DNA of 64,000 bases from Euryodendron excelsum (GCA_033060915.1 CM065384.1:36170001-36234000), one strand, 5' to 3'; counted from the first letter of the stretch, positions 9,817 to 22,770 are shown. Notes: generated from the sequence alone by a model not told the origin. Numbers and translations: made by a program.

Positions 9817-11905
9817 CACTCCTTAGTACATCCACCCTTGGATAGTATAAAGTTTTTTGATACGCATGCCTAACAAATTTTGCAATGTGTTACTTATTTC
9901 ATTAACAGATTCTCCATCATAGTTATCAGCTAATATAATTTAAAGGTTTAGTTTACTTGGTGTGATTACCTGGATTATTATTTGAATCTCAAGTAGTCAA
10001 GGCACTAGAATTTAAGCCGACCCAATAGATAAGCCAGTTAACTAGTCACTTTAATTGGCCTTGTTATGGCTGATTGAGTCTTACTAATGATGTCAAACGA
10101 TGCCTTGCTGCCTTAACTAGTACCAAAAGAAATCTTATGATACAGTGAACTGGTTTGGTGCTAATGAGTAATGAGCTCTGATGATCTGAAAAGGATAAAG
10201 AAACACTCTTTGTACTACTGTGCTACCTTCCTAAGGTGGTTCTAATGGCTAAGTTAGGACAGGGATTAGATATTGAGAAATTGTATATAATTGCGTATGG
10301 TTTATATGTCGTATTTAGTTTTTCAGCCCGTCCTCCTTTAAGTAGGCCGTGTCAGAGCCAATCGTGGAGTAGGACTTTTCGAAATATTGCCCATGAGGCC
10401 GTTCTTTGAGCTGAAATATTAGAGTGGATCATGGCGCGTCTTCACCCCGAATTGATAGCTTTCTACCACAGCATTCTTGCTCTTTCTCTTATATAGAGGT
10501 GGAATCCTCTTGTTACATCACATATACATGGGTAGAAATTCACCCCATGTTAAAAGTGAAATAAGGATACATAGCGTTTCAAGAACAGTAAATAATTTCT
10601 CCTCTCAACCCATAGAACAAAGGTTTGATGATGTGATGTTTGGGTCACTCAATCAACAGGTATAAACTAATACCATTGTAACTGTAAAATCGACTACAAG
10701 CTTTGCAGAAGAATCGGGCTTACCTCTTGAAGCGTGATCTGAAAGCAAGCCCGCAACTCAAACCGAAAGTATTCCACGTGTTGATCTTTGTAACCTGATG
10801 AACTACTCATGGTGGAGAGTAATTAAGTTTTCATCAAGGCCAACTACTCTCTCACAGCTCACCACTCAAGTGTTTTCTCACAATGTGTGTTTATGTGAGA
10901 GTTTCTGTAAAGCAGAATAGAGAGAGAACAAGTGGTCAGTATATTCTATGTATGTACCGTTTCAAAGAATATTGTAACTTTCCAGATAGTGGGCTCATCA
11001 TAAAAAATGAGTAATTACTTAACTACTATTCATGAGTCTTAAGTTGAGCATGTCCACGAGCGTCCGAACCAACTCAATATACCAACAATAATGATTACCA
11101 ATTTCCACAAGCACAATTTTTTCGGGCCGGATTTCAATGTCGGAAGCATGTATACAGTAACTATCATGCAAATATGCTTGTGCACTACAACTCATTGCAA
11201 GAGGGCTTAGATTTCAAAAGTGAGGGAAAGTAGCACTCCATTCATCATCAGGAGACGTACATAAAAATCGTTTAGATCTGGAACGGGGCTCTCGAAAGCT
11301 CATGTGACTGGAGGTGGGTCGGATTGCACTTTTAATTCAAAAAAAACTTTTTAAAATTTTTTTGAAACATGATTCACTTTTCTTTTTAAACAAGTAAAGT
11401 CGAAGCAACGGAATGTTGAATCTATAAGCTGAAAGGTGGTAAATGGTGATATTTTCTTCATTACATGGTCCATTCCTTACCGTTAATTTACGAAGGTTTG
11501 ATCCAGTCCACCCTGCTCAAATCTGTTTCAATTTTGAATGAAGTTCTCTGAATTTCTGAGGTTCCAACACTTAAATTTTGACTTAATGCAAATTTATTTC
11601 ATATAAGTAAGTGCTTCTTCTTTTTTTTTTTTCATTTTTTTTTTTTTGCTTTTTTTTTCATTATTGGTCCAACAGTCATGCATTATTCAACAGAGAGAAA
11701 ATATTCAATACAATGGTGATGCAACGACATTTTACGAAAAACACCTCAATTTTTTCATTTATGGTAACAACGTTTTTGCTAAAAATACCTCAATTTTATT
11801 TGAATATTCACATCCAATGGTTAGCTTCTTTCTGGTTGTTTTGATCTTCAATTTTCTAATCAACTTTCCATTTCTACGAGGACCAAAAAAATGTCCATCT
11901 GCCCT
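9817..11905. other. Gene-free region with relics of a third receptor-kinase unit flank
   Basis: No intact gene. Three blocks match downstream flanks of the other units in the same order: about 9950-10100 resembles 62.2-62.7 kb; 10480-10680 resembles 23340-23520; 11094-11232 resembles 24355-24400 joined directly to 25405-25490. This suggests a former receptor-kinase copy whose coding part is no longer recognisable. A T-rich tract lies at 11617-11665. At about 11850-11905 a 5' flanking module starts (see array). Confidence 0.5.
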
Positions 11906-11910
11906 AAGAC

Positions 11911-12500
11911 TCTTGAGAGTCATCATTGACACTTGTAGAACCTTGTACATATTTGTCTAACTCTCCCTTTCTCTAGAATGTTCCATCACTTGAAGTGCTC
12001 ACTATCTTATCTAGAATGGTCTCATTCTAGAATGTTCTAAGCTCAAGTATGTATATGAGACATGGGTTCATTTGTGAAGTGTGGGTGGCTCATAGAAATG
12101 AGCCACCATACCAAGGTTGCTTGTGTGTGTGGATGGAGATAGCCACCACCAAGGTTGTTTGTGAGTGAGTGTGTGCTAGCACACGAGTGTTTTTTTGTGT
12201 GTGAATATAGACCACACCTTATGAGGGAAGAGTTGGTACTAGGCATCAAGTATGAATGTGTGTGGTACACACCATGTGATGGTGTGTAGGGCAAACATAC
12301 ATAGTACAAATAAGATGTTGCGTGTCTCTGAAATGTGCTAGACACAAAGGGAAATTGGTGCTAGGCACCAATGATGTAGTCAAATATGATGTGAGTGATG
12401 GAATGAGCACTTATACAATGCATTGTATTGTTGTAATGTTATTGTATTTTTAGTGTATAAAATTGAGATGTAATCTTGAGCTTTTGCTGTGTACTCAACA
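11911..12500. mobile_element. Solo LTR (590 bp) with TSD AAGAC
   Basis: AAGAC is duplicated at 11906-11910 and 12501-12505. Ends read TCTTGAG...CTCAACA, consistent with a TGTTGAG...CTCAACA LTR with one mutated base. The neighbouring paralogous modules run through this site without the insert. TCTAGAATG-type repeats occur near 11970-12035. Orientation and family not determined. Confidence 0.7.
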
Positions 12501-12699
12501 AAGACCTTGTTAGGATCACTTTAGGTCTTTATTTAGTTTCTATAATGGATGGTGCTATGGCCTTTAATTATTTAATCAATAATTCTAAAAGTTTTTGTAC
12601 CAAAATGTAAATATTTAAAGACTTCATTTACTAAAAATTATAAGAATACAAAAGTTCCTCACAATGCAAATGAAAGAAAAAGGAAAAGATTCAAAAGAC

Positions 12700-12836
12700 C
12701 TTTTTTTTTTTTTTTTTGTGGGTACATTGTAGAGCCAACGTCCTTGGAGAGGGGGAGGAGGCGAGGGAGGGTGAGTGTACCCATGGCCTCAATGAGGGTT
12801 GGGGCGTCACTAACACTGAGTTAGCCTTTCTACTCT
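12700..12836 (-). mobile_element. Short poly-A-tailed retroposon fragment
   Basis: A T-run at 12701-12717 (poly-A on the minus strand) is followed by about 115 bp of unusually GC-rich sequence. AAAGAC flanks at 12694-12699 and 12839-12844 look like a TSD. The family is unknown; it could be a SINE or LINE tail or a processed fragment. Confidence 0.5.
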
Positions 12837-14030
12837 CCAAAGACATTTTGAACACAAACGTTAGAAGAAGAAAATAAGTAAAAGAGAAAAAAACTAAGAA
12901 ATTCATGTGCCTTTATATTTTATAACCAACTTGACCATAAAATTACAAGCTTAGCTCAGGATTATGATACTAATAGAGGTACATTTTTTCAACCAAAAAA
13001 AAAAAAATCTACTTAACTCATAAGCAAAACCAGCATCAGTAATTGTTGGGTCGTTAATATGCGAATCAACTTTTCATTTCTACAACGACCAGAAAAGAAA
13101 ATTTTCAAGTTACTGTGAGACTTGAATAGGATAGCTCTGCATCTTTTATTTATTTTCTATAATGGATGGTGCTCTAACTTTTTTTTTATTATTCAAGATT
13201 CTAATAGTTTGTGTATCAAAATGTAACTTATTCAAAGACTTTGTTTACCAAATATTATAAAAAAAAATTGAAAGTTCATTGGAATGAAAAGAAAAGAAAA
13301 GGTAAAAAAAAATTTAAAAGACAGTCTTTTTTGACTAAAGACCAAACACAAGCGTACACAGCCAACACAAATCCACTTAACACGACCATAAGAACAAGAG
13401 AAAAGGAAAAGAGAACAAACTATGAAAGTGAAATGTCCTTTCATTTTATAACAGCTGGCTCCACCCAATTAATCAAGCTTTATGAAGGTTGGTTGTTGGG
13501 AAGGTAAAACTGTCAATTAACTTTCTGTGTTTCTACAAGGATCAGAAGAAGGAAACTTAGGAAATGTTCAGCTACCAATGAAACTTGGATAGGATCTCTT
13601 TATAGATTTATTTATTTTCTAAAAGTTTGTGTACCATATTGTAAATATTCATTGGAACGGAAAGAAAAGGTAAAAAGATTCAAAAACTTAAACTTTAGAG
13701 TAAGAAAAGAAAAGTGAAAGAGAAAGAACTAAGAAATTGATACCTCCTTAAATTTTGTAACCAACTTAACCCTAGTTTTTTTTAATTATTTTATAGTGGA
13801 TGGTGCTATGGCCTTTATTTAATTCCCGGTTCTAAAAGTTAATTTCTACCAAAATATAAGATATTCAAAGACTTGGTTTAACAAAAATTATAAAAAAAAA
13901 AAAATACAAAAGTACATGGGAATGCAAAGAAAAGAGAAGGAAAAAAAATTCCAAAGATAGCATGAACACAAGTTTTAGAAGAAAAGTGAAAAACCTAGCC
14001 TTTTCTATAACTTTGCTAAAAAATAAGTAT

Positions 14031-15002
14031 TGATGCAATGCTATGATAGTTATGATTATGACTAAGTGTAATCACGATGTATGCCAATGATAAGTAAAGA
14101 AACAAGTCAATCACATAATTGACACAAAGACTTTTGCAGTGCAAACCCAAACCAAGAAAAAATCATATGTCTCTTTTGCCAGATAAATATCATGTACTAA
14201 AATCAATGTCAATGGTTACAAGATCACTTACAATTCAATCTCCAATCGAATCCACGATTACTAGGTTGGCTTGAACTTACTCGACTCCTCGATACACCGT
14301 TTTTGTGCTTTACCATCGTACAGATCCTCTTAGTATGGATTTTGTGTCTTGAACTCCTTTAAGGCTTTAATTTTCTTCAATGGAGTTGAAGAAGATTTGT
14401 TGCTAAGAATCAATCATGAGCTCTCTAGATATTTGGAGATATTCTCCTTTATGTATTCTTAATGGCCGCTCATTTATTGGATTTTAGAAAACGTGCCTCA
14501 ATATATAGGTAGGTCAAAAGAACCGGCAGCGCACTTCCCTAGGTTTAGAATCTCGCAAATCTCACGGCTGCGACATCCAACAAGGTCTAGCAAAGTTTTC
14601 ACATCGCAACCGTGACGTCCAGTGAAGCCTAGCGAGATATAACCTGCCAGATAGGATGCTCACTGCTTCTTTCGTGGAGAGGTATCAAGGTCCAGCGAGA
14701 TTCAAATTGCCAGATGGGGTGCTCACTGTTTCTTCCATTGAAAGGTATCAAGATCCATCGAAATCCATCGATACCCAAAATAAGTACACCAAATCTGTTT
14801 CTTTCATTGAGATCCATCGACATCTATCGGCGTCCATCGAAGTGCAAACTCAACTACTTTATGTAATATTCAAGACTCTCTTAGCACAAGCTCGAATGAA
14901 TAAACATTAAGAACATCTCAAATACTTGTGCTAGACACCCAAAATCTCAAATTGCAAGGAATAAGACTTGTCAAGAAATTTAAGCAATTACATGATGTTA
15001 CA
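14031..15002 (-). mobile_element. Inverted LTR of the Sirevirus-like family, probably solo
   Basis: On the minus strand it begins TGTAACATCATG at 15002 and is homologous along its length to the LTR at 6311. The left end TGATGCAATG at 14031 is the best CA-type end. It interrupts the fourth 5' flank module, whose 'CTAAGAAATTGATGC' part resumes at about 15028. The flanking 5-mers (AGTAT, AAAAT) match only partly, so the TSD is not proven. Confidence 0.7.
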
Positions 15003-15059
15003 AAAATAATGGAAGAGGGAAAAAAATCTAAGAAATTGATGCATTCTAAACATATTTAC

Positions 15060-16339
15060 CAGATTTGGAAGTGAAAGTGGGAGATGGTAGGAAAAACGAA
15101 AACAGAAAACGCTGTCAAAAAAATATAGGAGAAACGAGAAAAGGAGAAATAATTGAGAATCAATTGAAAAACTTAATAAGAATCTTAGTAAAAATACTTT
15201 TGCAACATTTAGAAAAAACTTTTAGAAAACATAATGAAAACTTTTAAAAAATTTAATAAAAACTTACATGAATAATTCAATAGATACATAATTAGAATTT
15301 AAAAAATATATATACAAAAATAAAATTTTCATTAAGTTTTTAAAAGTATCCTAAATGTTCCCAACAATTTTCAAAATATTTCCCCACCATTATCAAAATG
15401 TTTTTTTAAAATTTCTAAATGAGCTTCGTATTCATACGGGAAGCGAGTCCAAATCCTCTGAAGTGAAATCATGAGTCAATTGTAAAGTACAGCTTTTATT
15501 GGCACAAGTGGGCAGCCTATGATATTTTTGATGCAGAGAAACAATCAGAAAAGGGAGTCTTGTTTGTCTTAATTGTTTAAAACAATTTTTTTTTTCCTTA
15601 TTTAATGCCTGAAATCTGCTATTCAATATTCATTTCTTGGTAAATGCACATTTGCACTCTACTTCCCTCTCTTCTTTTCTTCCATTATTGGAGCACTTAC
15701 AAAATTCTATCTTATTGATTTATATTTTAGATAGATTTTATTCATACATTTTCAAAGTTTATGTTGATAATCACCTAATTGATACTTCAAGGTGAATTTC
15801 TCACAACCCACTAACTTAATTATTTCAATTTTCCCAATTTCATACTTTTTATGATCAAAATAGCCTATCTCTTAATCTCACTAGTAAAATTAAATTTGCA
15901 AAACCAACCTTTAATTTTTCTTCAAATTGAATACATGCTTTCTACTTTTTTTTGTTGGATTTACCTCATATGAAGAATTGGATGATGATTAAGCAACTTA
16001 GAGAAATAATGAGAATCAAAATAGTTAATATCCATTCTTGCTATAAATAAATTTAAAAAATTTGTTTATATAAGGTGTAAACTACATCCATTATTAGGAG
16101 GCAAGGTGGACCAATCATGTTTATACTTTGCAAATTACTTCACCATAAAAGTTTAGAGGAATTGCACTCAACAGAAAACACGTTTCTGCAACGCACTTCC
16201 ACTTCCGAATGAATTTTCTGACAATTATAGTCTTGAATTGTGGTTATTTCTCCAATAGAGAGTCTATAAATTTCGTTTGATCCCAAGCCAGAAGAAATGA
16301 AAGGGCATCACTTTCAGTTAAGAACATTGAAGAAAGGAA
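15060..16339. other. Upstream region of the receptor-kinase pseudogene
   Basis: AT-rich DNA without a supported gene. A block at 16225-16300 and the sequence just before 16340 resemble promoter and 5' UTR sequence. Functional status is doubtful because the gene is dead. Confidence 0.4.
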
Positions 16340-19300
16340 ATGAGACTTTTCATTCCCCAAACGGGATTACTAGTTTCATGGCCATCTTTTCTCATGCACG
16401 TTATTGTTGGCCTCTTGTGTTTGAGTTCAATCTTTCCTGATAACGTAGCCAGCTCTGTCACTTGTGCATGGTGGGAACGAGACTGACCGAATGGCCTTAC
16501 TTGAATTCAAGGCTAAAGTAACCAGCGATCCCTCTACTGTTCTGGGCTCGGGGAACGAATCCATCCACTTCTGCCGGTGGGTTGGTGTAGTATGTGAGCG
16601 CAGGCACCGGAGGAGGGTCGCGTTGATCCTAACTGATCAACAATTGACGGGTTCCATTTCACCCCACATTGGAAATCTGAGCTTTCTTAGAGCACTGTTC
16701 TTGACCAACAACAGCTTCATTGACAAAATCCGTCCAGAGATTGGCCATTTGCAAAAATTGCAATACTTGTTGCTACACAATAATGTTGAAATATTTAGCG
16801 TGACACGTCAATTTTGAATCATTATTAAGGTGGAACTTACATATTTTTTTAGTGAGTACAAATTACTTTGTGTTCTCCTTCATAAACAGATAAAGAACAA
16901 GCATCTACTTGTTCAAATATATAAAGATTTGAATGAGATAATGGTCTCTAAAGCAGGTAACATGAGTATAGTTTTTGGATAGAACTAAAGGGTTGTCCTA
17001 CATTAATTTTCTATTGAAAAATGATGAGTATATAAAGCTTATGTTTAAAGATGAGTTTGAGCCTCAAAGAGCACCCCACTTTTGTCGAAGGAGGAGTACC
17101 TATGGAACTCATAAGTTGACCCAATACTCCACACGCGCGTCACCGTCCGCACGTCCGGCCGGCTTGGTTCAAGTTCAGGTGTAATTAAAATAATATTAAA
17201 AAAGCTTAGGCCAATTTAGCAAACCTCCCTAAGTTCGTCTCTCTCCAGCGATGAGATTCTGCTTAGATTCCGACGAAGTCCTGCGTCATCAGCGAAGTGT
17301 CCAGATTCTGACAATTGTTACTGCAACTTCTCTGCCTAGATTTTGGCGACTGTTCCTAGCAGATTCTGCCCATTCAATTTGTTTTTTCTAATCTTTGTTT
17401 CAAACTTAGAAATTCTGTACGAATTTCTATTCAGGTTTTTCGATCCGATTAATTATTTGTTTTAGTGTTTTCAGATAATTATCTTTATATACTGTGTGGT
17501 GAATTTCAATAAAAATTCAATCACTTTGTTTTCTGTTTCTGTATTGAATTTCAACGTTAAAATTTTACAGAATGGCAGTCATTCTCCAATGTAGGAAATA
17601 CTATTTTTTCCAGTATCATACCATATTGATTTTGTCAGAAACGGTGTACGTTTCTGTATGAAATTTACTGCCATAATTCTGTGTTAAATTAGACAAAAAT
17701 TTCTTACTTTTTTCCATTCATACATATTGTATTCATACTGTACATGAAGAGAGTAGAATCTGACGTTTGCATTTGCTAGACTTGAATATTAGAGCGCTAC
17801 TTATTTAGTGTTGTGATCATTTTATTCTGAAAATAGACACCCATTAATTCCATAAATACTTGTGTGGGGAGCGAATCTATCTTAATGAAAGAGCGTGTAA
17901 CATTCGATTTGATCTATTTTACATTACATATTTTATTACATTATCATATATAATTTATCCAATATGCCATCTGACATTATTTCACACGTATTATTCATTA
18001 CTTTCAATTTAACTTTATTATGGCTAAACTTTATATGAAAAACGTTATACTAACATATTTTTTCAACAAACAATTCATTCACCGGCGAAATTCCTACCAA
18101 TGTATCCGGTTGCGCTAAACTCGTTGGCTTGTATATTGCTTTCAACAAACTACATCGGAAGATTCCGATGGAGGTTGGTTCTCTTTCTAAGCTCAAAGAA
18201 ATGCATATTGGCGAAAACAATCTGATAGGACATCTACCTCCATCTCTTGGGAATCCATCATCTCTTCAAGTATTCAATGCTGCAGAAAGTTACATTAGTG
18301 GGAGTATCCCTGATGCTCTTGGCCAATTGACAAACCTACAAGAGCTTGGGTTGGCGGTGAATAGGCTCTCTGGTACCATTCCTTCCTGACTATTCAATCT
18401 CTCTTCTATCACTGTGTTTGATGTGGCAATTAACCAAATTCAAGGGAGTATTCCGTAGGACTTGGGAAATACCCTGTTTGCTCTTCGACACCTCAGGGTT
18501 GCTGGGAATCTATTTACTGGATCATTTCCTGTTTCCATATCCAATACCTCCAATCTAGAAAAACTTGAAATTTCAAGCAACAAGTTTTCAGGGAAAGAGC
18601 CTACTTTTGAGAGATTGCATAATCTGCAGAAATTATTATTGTCTGGAAATCATTTCGGGTCTGCGGAAGCCAATGAATTGAGCTTTCTCTCCTCTTTGAC
18701 CAATAGCACCGATTAACGCGCCCTAACCCTAGGCAACAACAATTTCGGAGGGATGTTGCCTGATTCCATCAGCAATTTGTCCACTAATCTTTATATGCTT
18801 GACTTGTGTAGCAACAAATTATTTGGAAGCATTCCAATCGAGACAGGGAATTTGGTCAATTTGGAGTGGCTTGATCTGCAATCAAATCAATTCTCAGTTA
18901 ACATTCCTGCTAATATAGGGAAGCTTCAAAAGCTAAAGCGTTTGCTTCTCACAGCTAATAAATTCTCGGGGAACATTCCATTGTCTTTCGGAAACTTAAT
19001 TTTATTAACCCAACTTTATTTAGGAGACAATCACTTCCATGGCACCATCCCTACAAGTCTTGGGGAATGTCAAAGTTTGGCTGAAATAAGTCTTTCTGCA
19101 AACAAGCTTAAAGGCATACGACCCCCACAAATTGTCAGTATCTTAACATTATGGTATTTAGACCTATCTCAAAACAATTTGACTGGCTCCTTTCCCCCAG
19201 AAGTTGGAAATTTAATTAATATAGAAGAACTGGATGTTTCTGGCAACATGTTGTTCGGTGAAATTCCAAACACCCTTGGTAGTTGCATAAAAGTAAGGTT

Positions 19301-21056
19301 CCTAGTTATGGCAAGCAACAACATCCATGGGATCCTTCCGGCATCTTTGAGCTATTTGAGAGGTGTCGAGGTGTTAGATCTTTCTTGCAATAAATCCCAA
19401 ATTATTTGGAGGGCTTTGTCTTCTTGCAGAACTTACATATGTCATTCAATGATTTTGAGGGTGCGGTACCAGTAACAGGTGTCTTTAAAAATGCAACTGC
19501 AGTTTCTCTTAAGGGAAATTAACAATAAGCTTTGTAGGGGTATACCTGAATTACAGCGGCCCAGTTGCAGCTTCAAAGGATCTGAAAAGAAAAGATCTAG
19601 TCCCACCTTGAAATAGTAACTCCCATAGCTTGTGGGCTTTTAGGATTGATTCTGGTGTTCTGTTTTGGGTACTTGGTTTAGAAAAACATGTAAAGTACCT
19701 TCTTTCGTAACTCTAAGGAACCCATTTCTAAAGATGTCCTACCAAAGCCTACTTAAAGCTACTGATGGGTTCTCTTCTACCAATTTGATTGGTGTCTGTA
19801 GTTTTAGTTCGGTGTATAAAGGAATTTTGGATCAGGGTGGAAAACTTGTTGCAGTGAATGTGCTGAACTTTCAATTTCATGGAGCTTCCAAAAGTTTCAA
19901 AGCCGAGTGTGACGTATTGAGAAGCATCAAACATCGGAATCTTGTAAAGGTGCTCACAGCATGTTCAAGCATTGATTATCAAGGTAATGATTTCAGAGCT
20001 CTAGTTTTTGAGTTCATGGTCAATGGGAGTCTAGAGAAGTGGTTGCATCCAGATGGGAACGAAGGTGAAGGCCTTGGGGAGTCAAGGAATTTGAACCTTC
20101 TACAGAAACTAGATATTGCCATCAATGTTGCTTATGCACTTGATTATCTTCATCATCATTGTGTGAAACCAATAGTTCATTGTGATTTGAAGCCGAGTAA
20201 TGTCCTTCTGGATGAGGAAATGACCGCACACGAAGGCGACTTTGGGTTGGCAAGATTCCTTCCAGAAGCCACAAATGACCTTACTGCAAATCAATCAAGT
20301 TCTATTGGCCTGAGGGGATCCGTCGGCTATGCCACTCCAGGTAAATACACTTCTATGCCCTTCTCTCTTTTCTTGTTCACCTTCGCTTTCCAAGAGAACA
20401 TATGTTTAATTAGTTCACTTATACATTGAGTTCGCCCATTATTACATTTAGAAGAGAAACTTCATTCTTATCTTACATGAGACCATACTGTTTGCACCGC
20501 TGTAAACTTGTTTTCCTCTGGAGTCATCTTCAGAAGATACCTCATTCTTCAAAGGCTTCCGACCAAGCTTCTTATCAATTGTATTTACCATGTCATGTGT
20601 GATGCTGCATGAATTGCGGAGTATGGTATGGGAAATGAGATTTCAACATCTGGTGATGTGTACAGTTTCGGCATCCTCTTATTGGAGATGTTTACAGGGA
20701 AGAGACCACCGACAACATGTTTAGCAACGGTCTGAATCTCCACAAGGTTGTTAAGAAGGCTTTGCCTGAACAAGTAGAACGAATTGCTGACCCAAAATTG
20801 CTTCAACAAAGTGAGGAGGGGGAGGCGAGCCCGAGCATCATTGACATAACCGGGAATCAGAGCCAGGCAAGCCGTCACAAAATTGAGGAGTGCTTGATTT
20901 CGTTATTAGAGTTGGAATTGGATGTTCTCAGAGGAATCGCCAAGAGACCGAATGGACGTTAAAGATGTTTTAAGTCAGTTGCAAGGGATCAAGAAAAACC
21001 TTGGAACTGGTCAAGCACACGGGGGCAGAGGAGCTACAACTACAATTCAACCGTGA
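16340..21056 (+). pseudogene. LRR receptor-like kinase pseudogene (LRR-XII type)
   Basis: A full-length but broken paralogue of the gene at 55380. It keeps the N-terminal cap ('HFCRWVGVVC'), about 20 LRRs and the kinase. Damage: a frameshift between the ATG at 16340 and the frame at 16464; a 1.3 kb insertion after 'LLLHNN'; in-frame stops near 18387, 18456 and 18714; a deletion of about 13 bases near 19393 with frame loss before the transmembrane segment; further lesions to about 19620. The kinase has lost the glycine-loop pattern (GVCSFSS) and the VAVK lysine (VAVN), though HCDLKPSN and DFG remain. The intron (20341-20619) keeps its GT donor, but the acceptor AG is now GG. The last exon (20620-21056) has a frameshift near 20708. 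It may still give small RNAs; no protein function is expected. Confidence 0.95.
16784..18068. mobile_element. LTR-like insertion splitting the pseudogene (1.29 kb)
   Basis: Ends are TGTTGAAATATTT and AATATTTTTTCAACA-like, that is TG...CA with inverted ends. Flanks AATAA (16779-16783) and AACAA (18069-18073) match 4 of 5. Comparison with the intact gene shows the coding sequence resumes exactly after the second flank. No ORF of a transposon protein is seen, so a solo LTR is likely; strand unknown. Confidence 0.7.
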
Positions 21057-21479
21057 TAATTAGGTATCAATGCCGATGTCACTGTCTGGGTAACTAAATC
21101 TGGAATGCCAACCACCAAAATTAACTGTGATTGCTACAGTGACATCTCCATAATTTCATCACTTAAAAAATGTACCACTGAAAAGACGATTTTACTCTTT
21201 TACAAGAGATCCAATATGGGGTACATCAAATTAATGAATTCTGCTTGCAATTAACCTATGAAAAAGATAATCATTCTTCTGTGTACCAAAAGGTTCAAAA
21301 AGTACCAAAAAAGATTATTTCCAAGCTGCTGCATCTTGTTACTTGTGAGTTGTGCCTCTTTTTTGTTTCTTCTTGTTTGTTATTTCGCTTACATTTGTTC
21401 TGACTTGTTTCCTCTTCTCTCAGGTGCTCGAGTCCTAATTAGTCCTGAAATATTGGTTCACTCAACAAGAATGCATTCT

Positions 21480-21860
21480 TAATGGAGGTGTGTGCAGGGA
21501 AGAGGCCCACTGACAACATGTTTAGCGACGGTCTGAATCTCCACAACTATGTTAAAATGCCTTTGCTGAACAAATAGCATGAATTGCTGACCCAAAATTG
21601 CTTCAACAAAGAGAGGAGGCCAAGGCAAGACCGAGCATCATCGACATAACGGAGTATCAAAGCCATACTAGCAGTCACAAAGTTCAGAAGTGCTTGATTT
21701 CTTTATTCAGAATTGGAATTGGATGTTCAGAGGAATTGCCATGAGACCGAATGGACATTAAAGATGTTTTAACTCAGTTGCATGGGATCAAGAAGAAGCT
21801 TGGAACTGGTCAAGCACACGGAGACAGAGGAGCTACAACTGCAATTCTTCCCCCATGTAG
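21480..21860 (+). pseudogene. Duplicated kinase C-terminal exon fragment
   Basis: Encodes 'GKRPTDNMFSDGLNLH', then frameshifts and stops, followed by homologues of the 'ISLF', 'CSEE' and 'GTGQAHG' regions in changing frames. It lacks the first part of the exon, including the splice acceptor, and cannot be expressed as a kinase. Confidence 0.9.
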
Positions 21861-22622
21861 TCTGTAGCTCTCTACTCTCGTAACTTGCAGGTATTTATAC
21901 TTCCAGGTATCTGTTTCTTGAAACTTCGGCAAAATTTATTCTCATGATGGGTACAATTTCTTCACTTTCCAATCATTTTAATCTCTTTGAACAGACACAA
22001 TGGTTGAAGCATTTTGGGTACAATTTATAGATGGAAATTGATGTAAACGTAACTGTGAGTTATTTTTAGGACTTAACCATGGCTAGGGTTGAGAAATATG
22101 TCAACAGAGAGAGCTTCACGTGGCCTAAATCTCCTTATATTTTTCAATTATGATGTCTGATGAGGTCCAGGCCAATGGTTTGATCAGGTCCAATAGTCAC
22201 TTATGCCCATTAGCTACTTTCCAACGGAACGTGTAGCTCTTTTTCTGAATCCAAAGGCACTCAACTGTATATCAGGACCTGATTAGTCACATAACAGGCT
22301 TTATTAGGCCACGAATTGCACCGGGTAGCAAAACTACAATAAGTAGATCCTATGTATGTAAGTTTTTGTTCCCATGGACAGCATCAATAATTTAACATTG
22401 CAGTAAACACCAGAAAGGGCAAAAAGGCTATTCGAAGACTGCTGCTGATGTTCTTCTGCCTTTATATTATATATAAGAGAAATCCATTACAGGGTAGATG
22501 AGTACTTCCATTTCTTGAATTCTGCTTGCAATTAAGCTCTAAAAAAAGATAAATCATTCTTTTGGTACCAAAACATTCAATAAGGTATTTAAAAAAAAAT
22601 GATGATTTCAGCTTGTTACCTG

Positions 22623-22627
<5 letters not shown>

Positions 22628-22658
<31 letters not shown>
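22628..22658. repeat. (CT)n microsatellite
   Basis: About 15 uninterrupted CT units in the duplicated 3' flank. An (AT)n run follows at about 22883-22901. Confidence 0.95.
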
Positions 22659-22660
<2 letters not shown>

Positions 22661-22770
22661 GATATCACTTACATATGTCTGGAGATCTAATTATGTTTCC
22701 TCTTCTTTTGGGTTCTGAAGTCCTGATTAGTCTTGAAGATATTGGTTGGTTCACTCAATAAGTATGCTGT

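Larger units (their letters stand above)
11850..15060. repeat. Degenerate tandem array of receptor-kinase 5' flank modules
   Basis: At least four successive modules (about 11850-12960 after removing insertions, 13050-13510, 13530-13790, 13790-15060) share the order: 'CTACAAGGACCAGAA' block, 'CTATAATGGATGGTGCT' block, 'TTCAAAGACTT' block, purine-rich 'GAAAAGAAAAGG' tract, and 'AACTAAGAAATTGAT'. The same elements occur once upstream of the intact gene at about 55005-55240, ahead of its start codon. Copies differ by indels and by a solo LTR, a poly-A retroposon and an inverted LTR. No gene lies inside. Confidence 0.7.
20678..22770 (+). repeat. Tandem duplication of last exon plus 3' flank
   Basis: The segment from the 'GGAGATGTTTACAGGGAAGAG' region of the last exon through a 3' block ending near 21475 ('GGTTCACTCAACAAG') recurs from about 21480 to 22770. 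The second copy has about 500 bp more between the exon and the shared 3' block. A third weak 3' block copy is at 26460-26620, and the single-copy version follows the intact gene at about 61290-61570. Confidence 0.75.
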
